From NCBI GenBank assembly GCA_007125075.1, contig SLDX01000078.1, forward strand, positions 1-50,324: DNA of 50,324 bases. Reading direction: 5' to 3'. The notes under the pieces are model-generated. The model searched no databases, was not told the DNA's origin, and worked only from the letters and a program-made list of their open reading frames with translations. The stretch's first letter is position 1. Every line of letters starts with the position of its first letter. The translations under genes were made by a program, and so were the position numbers. Shown one piece after another: positions 43,113 to 50,324 of the stretch. This stretch comes from Desulfonatronospira sp. GTDB lineage: Bacteria; Desulfobacterota; Desulfovibrionia; Desulfovibrionales; Desulfonatronovibrionaceae.

Positions 43113-43895
43113 ATGAATCAGATGGCAAAAATTGGTACGCTGGTCCTGCTGGGCATTTTTCTGCTGGCCTCGACAGCCCTGGCGCAGGACAAGGTGCGCA
43201 TCGGCACGGAGGGAGCCTATCCTCCCTTCAACTATATTGACCGGGACGGCAATCTTCAGGGTTTTGACATAGACATCGCCAAGGCTCTGTGCGAAGCAGC
43301 GGACCTGCAATGCGAATTCGTCACTCAGAGCTGGGACGGAATGATTCCCGCGCTGCTGGCCAGACAATACGACGCGATCATCGCCTCCATGAGCATCACC
43401 GAGGAGCGCAAGAAAAGAGTGGACTTTACTGAGAAGTACTACCAGACCCCGGCCAGGTTCGTGAAGCATAATGACAGGGATATCGAAATTTCAGACGAAG
43501 GGCTGAAAGGTTTGTCCGTCGGTGTACAGCGGGCCACAGTCAGCGCCAACTTCATTAACGACAATTTCTCGGATGTATTGAACATCCGTTCCTACGCCAC
43601 CCAGGAGGAAGCCAATATGGACATGGTTTCCGGCCGGGTTGACCTGCTGTTCGCGGACGCTGTTGTTCTGCAGAGCGGTTTTCTGGACACTGATGCCGGG
43701 CAGAACTATGAATTCGTCGGCCCCAGCTATACGGACGAGGAATGGTTTGGAGAGGGCATCGGCATTGCCCTGCGCAAGGGCGAGGATGAGCTTAGAGAAA
43801 CTTTCAATCAGGCCATCCAGACCATACGAGAAGACGGAACCTACCAGAAAATTAATGACAAATACTTCGACTTCGACGTCTACGGCGAAGAATAG
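43113..43895 (+). CDS. Periplasmic amino acid-binding protein (SBP family 3)
   Basis: Secreted solute-binding protein of 260 residues that delivers amino acids to the permease. Signal peptide about 1-25 (LVLLGIFLLASTALAQ). Mature domain begins KVRIGTEGAYPPFNYIDRDG and has GFDIDIAKALCEAADLQCEF, with two cysteines that probably form the disulfide seen in HisJ/ArgT. SMSITEERKKRVDFTEKYY is the ligand-cleft signature. GGAGGA precedes the ATG by 6 nt. In HisJ/LAO proteins this set binds Arg, Lys, ornithine or His; the precise ligand is inferred. Confidence 0.94.
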   Translation: MNQMAKIGTLVLLGIFLLASTALAQDKVRIGTEGAYPPFNYIDRDGNLQGFDIDIAKALCEAADLQCEFVTQSWDGMIPALLARQYDAIIASMSITEERKKRVDFTEKYYQTPARFVKHNDRDIEISDEGLKGLSVGVQRATVSANFINDNFSDVLNIRSYATQEEANMDMVSGRVDLLFADAVVLQSGFLDTDAGQNYEFVGPSYTDEEWFGEGIGIALRKGEDELRETFNQAIQTIREDGTYQKINDKYFDFDVYGEE

Positions 43896-43980
43896 GCCAT
43901 AACTTCTTCCAAACAGGCCGGATGCCGGGTCAAGCTTCCGGTAGCCGGCCTGTCTGTTTTCCGGTTTCAGGTTACAGCGA

Positions 43981-44676
43981 ATGCCTTTTATCGATTTGCA
44001 CGGCTACGGCTGGCTGATCATCCAGGGAGCCAAGCTGACAATTTACGTAGGCCTTTGCGCCATGGTCATGGCCATTGTGCTTGGTCTTGTCGGGGTAATG
44101 TGCAAGTTTTCCGAATCAGCGCTTATAAGGTTCCTGGTCAACTGCTACACCACGGTCATTCGCGGCATTCCTGAACTGGTACTCATTCTTCTGGTCTATT
44201 ACGGCACTCCCACTCTTATTCAGGATGTTTCCGCCCTCTTCGGGCACCATGTTTTCATCAACCTGGACCCCTTCATTGCCGGAACCCTGACCATCGGCTT
44301 CATATACGGAGCTTTTTCCACCGAAGTCTTCAGGGGGGCCTATATGTCTGTTCCCAAGGGGCAGATTGAAGCGGCGCATGCCTGCGGAATGGGCCGCATG
44401 CTGATTTTCCGGCGGGTGCTTCTGCCTCAGATGATGCGCTTTGCCCTGCCCGGACTGGGCAATGTGTGGATGGTGCTGATCAAGGCCACTGCTCTCATTT
44501 CAGTAATCCAGCTTCCGGAACTGATGCGCAACGCGGACATCGCCGCCAGAGCCACCAGGGAGCCCTTCACCTTTTTTTTCATAGCATCTCTTATCTACCT
44601 GGGCATCACCATCGGTTCGAATATAATTCAGCAGTGGGCTGAAAAACGCGCCAACCGGGGAATAATCAGGGAGTGA
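43981..44676 (+). CDS. Amino acid ABC transporter permease (HisQ type)
   Basis: Inner-membrane permease of 231 residues with five or six helices; the cytoplasmic EAA loop is EAAHACGMGRMLIFRRVLLPQ. The N-terminal helix is GAKLTIYVGLCAMVMAIVLGL, and NCYTTVIRGIPELVLILLVYY is the conserved helix 2-3 loop. Starts 85 bp after the binding protein and is followed 7 bp later by its partner permease. The pair forms the transmembrane heterodimer. Confidence 0.93.
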   Translation: MPFIDLHGYGWLIIQGAKLTIYVGLCAMVMAIVLGLVGVMCKFSESALIRFLVNCYTTVIRGIPELVLILLVYYGTPTLIQDVSALFGHHVFINLDPFIAGTLTIGFIYGAFSTEVFRGAYMSVPKGQIEAAHACGMGRMLIFRRVLLPQMMRFALPGLGNVWMVLIKATALISVIQLPELMRNADIAARATREPFTFFFIASLIYLGITIGSNIIQQWAEKRANRGIIRE

Positions 44677-44683
44677 GGCCGGC

Positions 44684-45373
44684 ATGGATCTGATTTTGCA
44701 AAGCATTCCCAGGCTGCTGGACGGAGCCCTGATCACCATGCAGATCACCGGTCTGAGCGTACTTATCGGTTTTCTGCTGGCCATACCCCTGGCAATCATG
44801 CGCGTGTCCAGGCTGCGCGTTCTGTGGATGCCTGTTTATGTTTTTACATTTTATTTCCGGGGGACACCGCTTCTGGTTCAGATGTTTCTTATTTACTACG
44901 GCAGCGGACAGTTTCAGGGTTTTCTGGATTCAGTGGGATTGTGGTATCTGTTTCAAAGCGCCTGGTTCTGCGCGGTGCTTTCCCTGACTCTGAACACCGC
45001 GGCCTATTCAACCGAAATCTTCCGGGGAGGCATTCAGGGCGTGCCGCACGGAGAAGTGGAGGCGGCCCGGGCCTGCGGCATGTCCGGCATGCTGCTCTAC
45101 CGCAGGATCATCATCCCCAAGGCTCTGCGCGTTTCCTGGCCGGCCTACACCAATGAGGTCATCTTTCTGCTGCAGGCCTCATCCCTTGTTTCCATCATCA
45201 CTGTCATGGACATAACCGGCGTGGCCAGGGAAATCGCGGCCCGCAGCTTTGCCTTTTACGAAATTTTTCTGACAGCCGCTGTTCTTTATCTCATCATTGT
45301 CTACGGCCTGCTCTGGGTCTTCAGGCGCATTGAAAACCGGATAAACGCTCATCTGAATGTCGGAGCAGGGTAG
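44684..45373 (+). CDS. Amino acid ABC transporter permease (HisM type)
   Basis: Second permease, 229 residues, with EAARACGMSGMLLYRRIIIPK as the EAA loop and FYFRGTPLLVQMFLIYYGSG as the conserved helix region. GTGAGG is found about 8 nt before the ATG. The EamA gene starts 2 bp after its stop codon, so the exporter is likely cotranscribed. Confidence 0.93.
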   Translation: MDLILQSIPRLLDGALITMQITGLSVLIGFLLAIPLAIMRVSRLRVLWMPVYVFTFYFRGTPLLVQMFLIYYGSGQFQGFLDSVGLWYLFQSAWFCAVLSLTLNTAAYSTEIFRGGIQGVPHGEVEAARACGMSGMLLYRRIIIPKALRVSWPAYTNEVIFLLQASSLVSIITVMDITGVAREIAARSFAFYEIFLTAAVLYLIIVYGLLWVFRRIENRINAHLNVGAG

Positions 45374-45375
45374 GC

Positions 45376-46266
45376 ATGGCCTGGAAAAGCCATGTCAAAG
45401 GCGATCTCCTGCTGCTGCTCACCGCCCTGATCTGGGGCTCGGCCTTTGTGGCCCAGAAAGTGGGCATGGACCACATGGGGCCGTTCATGTATACCGGCAT
45501 CCGCTTCGCCCTGGGCGCCCTGGTGCTGACCCCGTTTATTCTTGTTTTCAGCAATAGAAACAAGGTTCTGCCGACAGTGGAAGGGGGGACATCCCTGCTC
45601 AAGGCCGGTCTTCTGGCAGGCACCCTGCTTTTTGCCGGCAGCATCCTTCAGCAGACAGGCATCATTTATACCACTGCCGGAAAGGCAGGATTCATTACCG
45701 GGCTGTACGTGGTTCTTGTACCTCTGATCGGCTGCATCTGGGGGTTCAGACCGGGACCGGGATCGGCTTTCGGAGCCCTGCTGGCGGTTTCCGGGCTTTA
45801 TCTTCTGACCATCACCAATGGATTCAACATAGGCTTTGGGGACACCCTGGTTATAATCTGTGCCTTCATGTACGCCTTTCACGTACTGGCCATCGGCTGG
45901 CTGGCTCCCCGCCATGATGTGCTCAAACTGGCCGCGCTTCAATTCTGGGTCTGCGCGGTCCTGAGCCTGCTGATAGGGCTGGTGGTGGAAGAGGTGACCT
46001 GGACCGCAATCCGGAATGCTGCAGTACCCATACTATATGGAGGAGTCCTTTCTGTGGGAGTGGCCTTCACCCTGCAGGTGGTGGCCCAGAAAAGATCACC
46101 GCCAACGCATGCCGCGGTCATCCTGAGCCTGGAAACCGTATTCGCGGTGCTGGCAGGAATGATCATCCTGGGCGAGGTTCTGAGCATAAGAGGTTGGGCA
46201 GGCTGCGCGCTTATGCTCATGGGAATGCTTGCCGCTCAGCTGGATCCGGTTAAGAAGATAAACTAG
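45376..46266 (+). CDS. EamA-family (DMT) transporter
   Basis: Inner-membrane carrier with two EamA repeats, about ten helices, 296 residues; family members export amino acids and metabolites. First repeat starts LLLLTALIWGSAFVAQKVGM, and the second, SLETVFAVLAGMIILGE, shows the EamA end motif. GGTAGG precedes the ATG. Being attached to an amino acid importer, it may balance amino acid pools. Substrate unknown. Confidence 0.88.
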   Translation: MAWKSHVKGDLLLLLTALIWGSAFVAQKVGMDHMGPFMYTGIRFALGALVLTPFILVFSNRNKVLPTVEGGTSLLKAGLLAGTLLFAGSILQQTGIIYTTAGKAGFITGLYVVLVPLIGCIWGFRPGPGSAFGALLAVSGLYLLTITNGFNIGFGDTLVIICAFMYAFHVLAIGWLAPRHDVLKLAALQFWVCAVLSLLIGLVVEEVTWTAIRNAAVPILYGGVLSVGVAFTLQVVAQKRSPPTHAAVILSLETVFAVLAGMIILGEVLSIRGWAGCALMLMGMLAAQLDPVKKIN

Positions 46267-46267
46267 A

Positions 46268-46918
46268 ATGAATACGATGAATCCGGTTGATTGCCGAGTG
46301 TGCCGTCAGGATGCAGCTGCATGCTTTTTCGAGGATCTGGAGAGATTTTATTGGGGCTGCAGTGCATGTGGAGCAGTTTTTTTACACAAGTCTCATCTGC
46401 CCGGAGCAGAAGAGGAACGCATGCGCTACCTTGAGCATGAAAATGATCCTGAGGATATGAAATACAGGCAGTTTCTGAACAGACTGGCCAGACCTTTGCT
46501 CAAGAGGATGCCGGCGGGCCTGAACGGTCTTGACTACGGCTGCGGCCCGGGTCCGGCTCTGGCCTTGATTCTCCAAGAGGCCGGACACAGGGTTCAACTG
46601 TACGATCCTTTCTTTTTCCCCCGGCAGGAGACGCTGAAGAAAAGCTTCGATTTTATTGTCTGCACCGAGACAGCCGAGCACTTTCATTTCCCCCGTGAGG
46701 AGTTCAAACGACTGAACCTGATGCTAAGGCCGGGTGGATGGCTGGGGATCATGACCACTTTTCTGGTGGACAGAAAAGATTTTCCTGACTGGTATTATCG
46801 CCGGGATCCCACGCACGTTGTTTTTTATCGCCGGGAAACCTTTTATGCTCTGGCCCGGATTTTCGCCTGGCAGTGCGAGATTCCCGCAGAAAACGTGGTG
46901 ATCATGCGCAAGTTTTGA
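46268..46918 (+). CDS. Class I SAM-dependent methyltransferase with zinc ribbon
   Basis: 216-residue protein with an N-terminal CXXC pair CRVC (9-12) and CSAC (31-34) that probably forms a zinc ribbon, followed by a Rossmann methyltransferase domain. Motif I is LDYGCGPGPALALI, motif II region YDPFFFP, motif IV FIVCTETAEHFHFP, and PGGWLGIMTTF. The start ATG overlaps no gene and lies 1 bp after the EamA stop. Target unknown (possibly a small molecule or sugar); C-terminus is conserved-looking. Converges with the phosphodiesterase gene. Confidence 0.87.
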   Translation: MNTMNPVDCRVCRQDAAACFFEDLERFYWGCSACGAVFLHKSHLPGAEEERMRYLEHENDPEDMKYRQFLNRLARPLLKRMPAGLNGLDYGCGPGPALALILQEAGHRVQLYDPFFFPRQETLKKSFDFIVCTETAEHFHFPREEFKRLNLMLRPGGWLGIMTTFLVDRKDFPDWYYRRDPTHVVFYRRETFYALARIFAWQCEIPAENVVIMRKF

Positions 46919-46952
46919 TCCACCGACCCTGAAACAGTCGATGCCCCTGAGA

Positions 46953-48758
46953 TTAGTCTCTCAGCCAGTGCCGCAGCTTGACCAGCAGAAGCTGCGCATT
47001 GGAAAGCTCCGTTCTTTCCTCCAGGAGATCGGCCAGCACATCCGGGACATCAGTAATTATGTTGTCCACGCCCATATCGATAAACCTGGACATTTCCCTT
47101 CGGTCGTTTACAGTCCATACGTGCAGTTCATGCCCGTGCCTTCGTGCTTCCCGCACATCATGGGTGCCGGTTATGGCCGCGCGAAGTCCAAGAGCGTCGA
47201 CGAGTTCGCGGTCGGGTTCGCCGATAAAGGTGTGTATGAGCAAAGAAGTGCGCAGACGGGGTTCCAGGCTTCTTACTTCCCTTAATATGTCTGACTGCAT
47301 GGCTCCGATGAGCACATCTTCGATGTATTCGTTTTCCTGAAGCACCCGGACCACATTACGGGCAAGATCGGGAGTGTGGGGGCTGGGTTTAATTTCCAGG
47401 TACAGCCCGGCCCGTCCCCTGACCACTTCAATGGCTTCTTCCAGCGTAGGGATGCCCACCCCGCTGAATCCGGGATGGAACCAGGAACCGGCATCCAGGC
47501 GCCGCACCTCATTAAGAGTCAGCTCCCATATAGCCTCTGGTCTGCCCGCTATCCGGCGCAGATCACGGTCGTGCAGGAGAACCGGTACTCCGTCAGCGGT
47601 CTGGCGCACATCGATTTCCACATAATCCGCGCCATCGATAATGGCCTGCTCAATGGCCGGGATTGTGTTTTCCGGCGCCTTCATGGAACTTCCCCTGTGG
47701 GCGCTGATATACACATGATCCTGGAAATCAAAAAAGGAATGCATGATAATTCCTGCCTGAACCAGGGCAAAGATCAGCAGAAGTATTTCCGCGCCCCAGG
47801 CCAGAATTCCTGTTCTGCGCGGAGCGTATTCGACCTTTACGGATGAAAGGCCCGAGGTGGTCCGGTAAAGCTGATAAATGAGCAGGCTGTTGGAGGTTAT
47901 CCCGGCAAAGCTGATCAATATTGCCATAATGATGTACGCGCTTATGTATAGGATCACTGCAGGGATGAGGATCGCGAAATTTTCCGGAAGCCATCCCAGG
48001 ACAAGGCCTCCAAGGCCGTCAAAGAGAAGAGTCAGCAATACGGGCAGTAAAATAACTGTCAATGCCAGACCAAGAACCAGAACAGCCATTTTTTTCAGAT
48101 GGCCTCTGGAGATCGAGGCGCCTCTTTTAAGGGCTGTTCTCGGGGATTTTTTTTCCAGAATAAGTACTGGAAGAGCCAGAAACCAGCGCAGATAAAGCAT
48201 TCCATTGCAGATAAGCATGCCCGCTGCCAGTGGGGAAATGACGGCGGCATAGATCCAGAAAATTGACGGGGTCCGGGAAATCAGAAAATAAGGATCGTAA
48301 TTTCCCAGTAGAATCTTCCACAGCAAACCCATAGCCAGAAGAAAAGGGGAGGCCAGAAGCAGGTGCGCGCCCACCTGGATCACCGATAGAGCCAGCAGAT
48401 CCGGCAGCCTGCGTCCAACCTGCCATAGGGCGTCAGTTGCCGGGTGAAAGGGTCTTTTTCCTGCCTGGTCGGCAATGATGATCATGCCGGAATGGTGTAG
48501 AAACATGAGCAGCAGGGCCAGGCTTTCCGCGGCCAGCAGCCAGAAAAGCCCCGCGGGGGAAAGAAAAAAGGAGACCATTTCCTGGTGGCTGACCAGAGGA
48601 TGGCCTGTGGTAGACAGGATTTTTGTGGACAGCCAGGCTGTAAGAGGAGCCAGCAGGATAAAAACAAGGATGCTGAAAAACAGGTGATAAATGAAAAGCG
48701 GACGGAAACGGCGAGCCAGAGTTTGAACTATCTGATGTGCAAGGTCTGTGATTTTCAA
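46953..48758 (-). CDS. Membrane-anchored glycerophosphodiester phosphodiesterase
   Basis: Two-part protein. Residues up to about 340 are a membrane region with six to eight helices, of the type seen in glycerophosphoryl diester phosphodiesterase membrane domain proteins. The C-terminal 240 residues form a GDPD TIM barrel with the catalytic set HRGSSMKAPENT, YVEIDVRQTADGVPVLLHD, and YLEIKP. It hydrolyses glycerophosphodiesters to glycerol-3-phosphate and alcohol, probably at the membrane face. I choose TTG 48758 (MKITDLAHQ), preceded by AGGAG at 8 nt; an upstream TTG 48815 adds 19 weak residues. Standard family, strand opposite to the methyltransferase. Confidence 0.85.
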   Translation of the reverse strand: MKITDLAHQIVQTLARRFRPLFIYHLFFSILVFILLAPLTAWLSTKILSTTGHPLVSHQEMVSFFLSPAGLFWLLAAESLALLLMFLHHSGMIIIADQAGKRPFHPATDALWQVGRRLPDLLALSVIQVGAHLLLASPFLLAMGLLWKILLGNYDPYFLISRTPSIFWIYAAVISPLAAGMLICNGMLYLRWFLALPVLILEKKSPRTALKRGASISRGHLKKMAVLVLGLALTVILLPVLLTLLFDGLGGLVLGWLPENFAILIPAVILYISAYIIMAILISFAGITSNSLLIYQLYRTTSGLSSVKVEYAPRRTGILAWGAEILLLIFALVQAGIIMHSFFDFQDHVYISAHRGSSMKAPENTIPAIEQAIIDGADYVEIDVRQTADGVPVLLHDRDLRRIAGRPEAIWELTLNEVRRLDAGSWFHPGFSGVGIPTLEEAIEVVRGRAGLYLEIKPSPHTPDLARNVVRVLQENEYIEDVLIGAMQSDILREVRSLEPRLRTSLLIHTFIGEPDRELVDALGLRAAITGTHDVREARRHGHELHVWTVNDRREMSRFIDMGVDNIITDVPDVLADLLEERTELSNAQLLLVKLRHWLRD

Positions 48759-48933
48759 GACAGGATCTCCTGAACAAAAAGTAGTGAATAGATATTTTTT
48801 GCATGGAACTCCCAACCATATTCAGAGGTCAGCCTTCGGTCAGCAAGAGCTATGTTTACTGTTCAAGGGAATAAAGAGCTTGTCAAGATGGAAAAAGAAC
48901 TGCGCACACGCACCAGGTGTACAAAAAATGATA

Positions 48934-48971
48934 TTGACAACCATAAATAAATATATAAACGTTCATTTATG
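48934..48971 (+). promoter_or_regulatory. Candidate promoter/operator with dyad for the ArsR unit
   Basis: TTGACA (48934-48939) is followed by AT-rich DNA and overlaps a 7-bp inverted repeat CATAAAT (48942-48948)/ATTTATG (48965-48971). ArsR/SmtB regulators bind such AT-rich dyads. A -10 at the right spacing is not clear, and the regulator gene starts 244 bp downstream. Confidence 0.4.
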
Positions 48972-49025
48972 TAAAATGGTGTTTAATTATTTGAAATTAG
49001 ATTAACCTCGCGCAAGGGAGGAAAT

Positions 49026-49199
49026 ATGTGGGTAACAATTTGCATTGCAGCCGGTACAGGTATTCCTTTGCCCGCGAGGATGTTCATAAGCTGTCTATCA
49101 GATGAGGAGTGGTAGGCATGAGAGATTGGAGATGATCCCTTGTGTGGGGATGCCCTGAAGTCTGATAAAGTTCAGCAACTATTGCGGGAAGTGACATAG
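49026..49199 (+). other. Small reading frame with two in-frame stops before the ArsR gene
   Basis: GGGAGG precedes an ATG (49026) that opens a 29-codon frame MWVTICIAAGTGIPLPARMF... ending in TAG at 49113; the same frame has TGA two codons later, then stays open to TAG 49197-49199 (GDDPLCGDALKSDKVQQLL), and beyond that stop it is in frame with the ArsR gene. It may be a decayed short gene or chance. No family recognised. Confidence 0.3.
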
Positions 49200-49214
49200 A
49201 TCAAGGAGAATGCC

Positions 49215-49544
49215 TTGTCCCGAATTCCAATGGAAACCAATATGGTCGGCCGGTATTTCAACGCGGCCCAACTGGCCAAATCCCTGGCCGATGAAAACAG
49301 GCTGCGCATCCTGGAATGTCTGGGAGAGGGCAGGCAGTCTGTGAGCGCTCTGGTGGAGAAACTGGGGCTTTCCCAGCCGCTTGTATCCCACCACCTGCGA
49401 GAACTCAAAAGGACCTGCCTGGTTCAGGTCAATCGCAAGGGTCCGTTCATATACTACCAGCTGAGCGACCACGCAGTACTGGATCTTGTAAGATCCATGA
49501 ATGAACTGGCAGGTCTGCTGATAACATTAAGAACTCATTTTTAA
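49215..49544 (+). CDS. ArsR-family transcriptional regulator
   Basis: Winged-helix dimeric repressor of 109 residues. AKSLADENRLRILECLGEG and VEKLGLSQPLVSHHLRELKR (recognition helix about 52-65) are typical of ArsR/SmtB. The classic ELCVCD metal site is absent; the only cysteines are at 35 and 68, so it is not a standard arsenic sensor. The wing ends GPFIYYQLSD. Start is TTG 49215 with AAGGAG 7 nt upstream. It precedes the Sec-type gene by 150 bp and likely controls it. Confidence 0.88.
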   Translation: MSRIPMETNMVGRYFNAAQLAKSLADENRLRILECLGEGRQSVSALVEKLGLSQPLVSHHLRELKRTCLVQVNRKGPFIYYQLSDHAVLDLVRSMNELAGLLITLRTHF

Positions 49545-49694
49545 TTGTATAAACCTGAGCTGTGATCCCGCGCTTGCTTTCCGGCTGCTTCGGCCGTGCG
49601 ATGAAATAGATATTTCAAAATTGAGTGCTGGACAGTGGCAATAGGACTGTAAAATGATCTCACAGATTCAGGAATAAAATTCTGGAGAAAGGCT

Positions 49695-50168
49695 ATGGCA
49701 GATTCCAAAGAGTTTTTTCAGGGTCAAATGAAAAGGATGGCCGATTTTATGGAACCCACAGAGGCCCTTGAGGTTTTGGGGACGGCCGCAAGAAGCCTGA
49801 TCGCACAGATGGATGAGGAACAACGCGTAGATTTTATTCTGGGCCTTCTGGGCGACGAGGACAGCGACAAAGTCTCCAGCATGGTCCATTTGTGAATGGC
49901 CAAATGTCTGGACGAAGGTGTCGATCCAACTCAGATGTGCAAATCCCTGGTGGACAGAGTTTCCAGGTCAGAGGTGCTCAAAAGCATTGCCGAACCTGAA
50001 CTTTTGACCCTGTTTGAGGACTGGCTGGAGGAGCTGGAAAAGGAGTTTATCGCTCAGGCGCAGCGATCCGGCAGCAGTGATCCGGTCCTGATGGCCGGAC
50101 AGCTGGGCGTTAGCATTGCCGGAGCCCAGTTTTTGAAGGCCAAGCTGGAGCAGGAAGGCAAAATATAA
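49695..50168 (+). CDS. Unrecognised helical protein, probable selenocysteine at position 67
   Basis: A single frame of 157 residues if TGA at 49893-49895 is read through. No known family is recognised. The sequence is acidic and helical, with no signal peptide or membrane helix. The TGA lies in VHL-U-MAKC, a U-X3-C pair (67 and 71) with another Cys at 82; the C-terminus (about 120-157), QLGVSIAGAQFLKAKLEQEG, has the look of a winged-helix or HTH segment. A hairpin follows the TGA at 49909-49928. The alternative is two separate genes, with the second ATG directly after the TGA, but that ATG has no ribosome site and the two parts are in one frame without overlap. GGAGAAAGG precedes the first ATG. 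Its neighbours, an ArsR regulator and an exported protein, suggest a redox or metal response. Confidence 0.6.
49909..49928 (+). promoter_or_regulatory. Candidate SECIS hairpin in the unrecognised gene
   Basis: TGGA-CGA (49909-49915) pairs with TCG (49921-49923) and TCCA (49925-49928), with a bulged A at 49924 and loop AGGTG. It begins 13 nt and its loop 20 nt after the TGA, as in known bacterial SECIS elements. Confidence 0.6.
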
Positions 50169-50184
50169 GTAACAGGGAGTTGTT

Positions 50185-50324
50185 ATGAGCCTTAGACGGA
50201 TACTTATCCTGACTGTCCTGTCCCTGTTCATTTCCGGGGCAGCCTTGTGGGCGACTCACGCGCAGTTCGAATTTGAGGAGGCCACCTGGGAGGAGGTCCT
50301 TCAGGAAGCTGAAAAAGGCGGCTA
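50185..50324 (+). CDS. Exported protein, possibly thioredoxin-like (cut by window end)
   Basis: Only the first 46 residues are present. A signal peptide is seen (LRRILILTVLSLFISGAALW, cleavage near THA), then FEEATWEEVLQEAEKGG, a helix typical of the beginning of secreted thioredoxin-fold proteins. AGGGAG precedes the ATG, and it lies 16 bp after the Sec-type gene, so it is in the same operon. Its fold is a guess until the rest is read. Confidence 0.6.
   Translation, partial: MSLRRILILTVLSLFISGAALWATHAQFEFEEATWEEVLQEAEKGG

Noticed and set aside
49113-49121. TAG-GCA-TGA read as pyrrolysine/selenocysteine recoding
   Set aside because: Two different recoded stops in three codons, no hairpin and no recognised family; decay or chance is simpler.

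Overview
The window looks like a chromosomal segment of a Gram-negative anaerobe of the sulfate-reducing Desulfobacterota, close to Desulfovibrio and its alkaliphilic relatives. This is an inference. It rests on a split-Soret-type cytochrome c (described from Desulfovibrio), a MoeA protein fused to a periplasmic-binding-like domain, HflK/HflC, outer-envelope enzymes, and apparent use of selenocysteine. No rRNA, tRNA, CRISPR array, phage or insertion sequence was found.

Layout. 0.2-5.4 kb: purine nucleoside phosphorylase, a TrmJ-like rRNA/tRNA methyltransferase, a YchF-like GTPase and topoisomerase I. 5.5-6.3 kb: a scar in which a DUF2156 gene (minus strand) and a YitT-type gene (plus strand) have both lost their 5' ends. 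6.3-10 kb: a SAM hydrolase, a histone-deacetylase-like hydrolase and the MoeA fusion. 10.4-15.1 kb: purM, then hflK, hflC (with an extra inserted domain) and a secreted family 3 glycosidase. 15.4-19.5 kb: a DEAD-box-type helicase with a textbook terminator, an AEC transporter, a 1-kb repeat-filled gap and a cysteine-motif protein of unknown function. 19.6-28.5 kb: class II aldolase, a six-hairpin glycosidase with a glycosyltransferase, and a Lon-like protease coupled to a universal stress protein. 28.5-31.5 kb: a minus-strand set of VanX-like dipeptidase, S9-like hydrolase and membrane acyltransferase. 31.9-38.5 kb: TVP38 membrane protein, malate synthase G, DUF72, flavodoxin-like protein and a radical SAM enzyme. 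38.6-39.5 kb: rplM-rpsI. 39.9-40.7 kb: the split-Soret cytochrome with an in-frame TGA. 41.1-46.9 kb: a LysR regulator, a complete polar amino acid ABC transporter, an EamA exporter and a methyltransferase. 47-48.8 kb: a membrane-anchored glycerophosphodiesterase. 49.2 kb to the end: an ArsR-type regulator, a second gene with an in-frame TGA, and the start of an exported protein.

The most notable signals are the two in-frame TGA codons. Each is followed 13-18 nt later by a hairpin of the kind expected for a bacterial SECIS element. One lies in a recognisable diheme cytochrome family; the other lies in a small helical protein I do not recognise, between an ArsR regulator and an exported protein. 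Other notable points are an hflC gene with an inserted beta-rich domain of about 95 residues, an apparent ATT start codon behind a perfect Shine-Dalgarno, a double truncation scar, a possible leader peptide ahead of the amino acid transporter, and many purine-rich tandem arrays with 7-8-bp periods and small hairpin repeats in the intergenic DNA.
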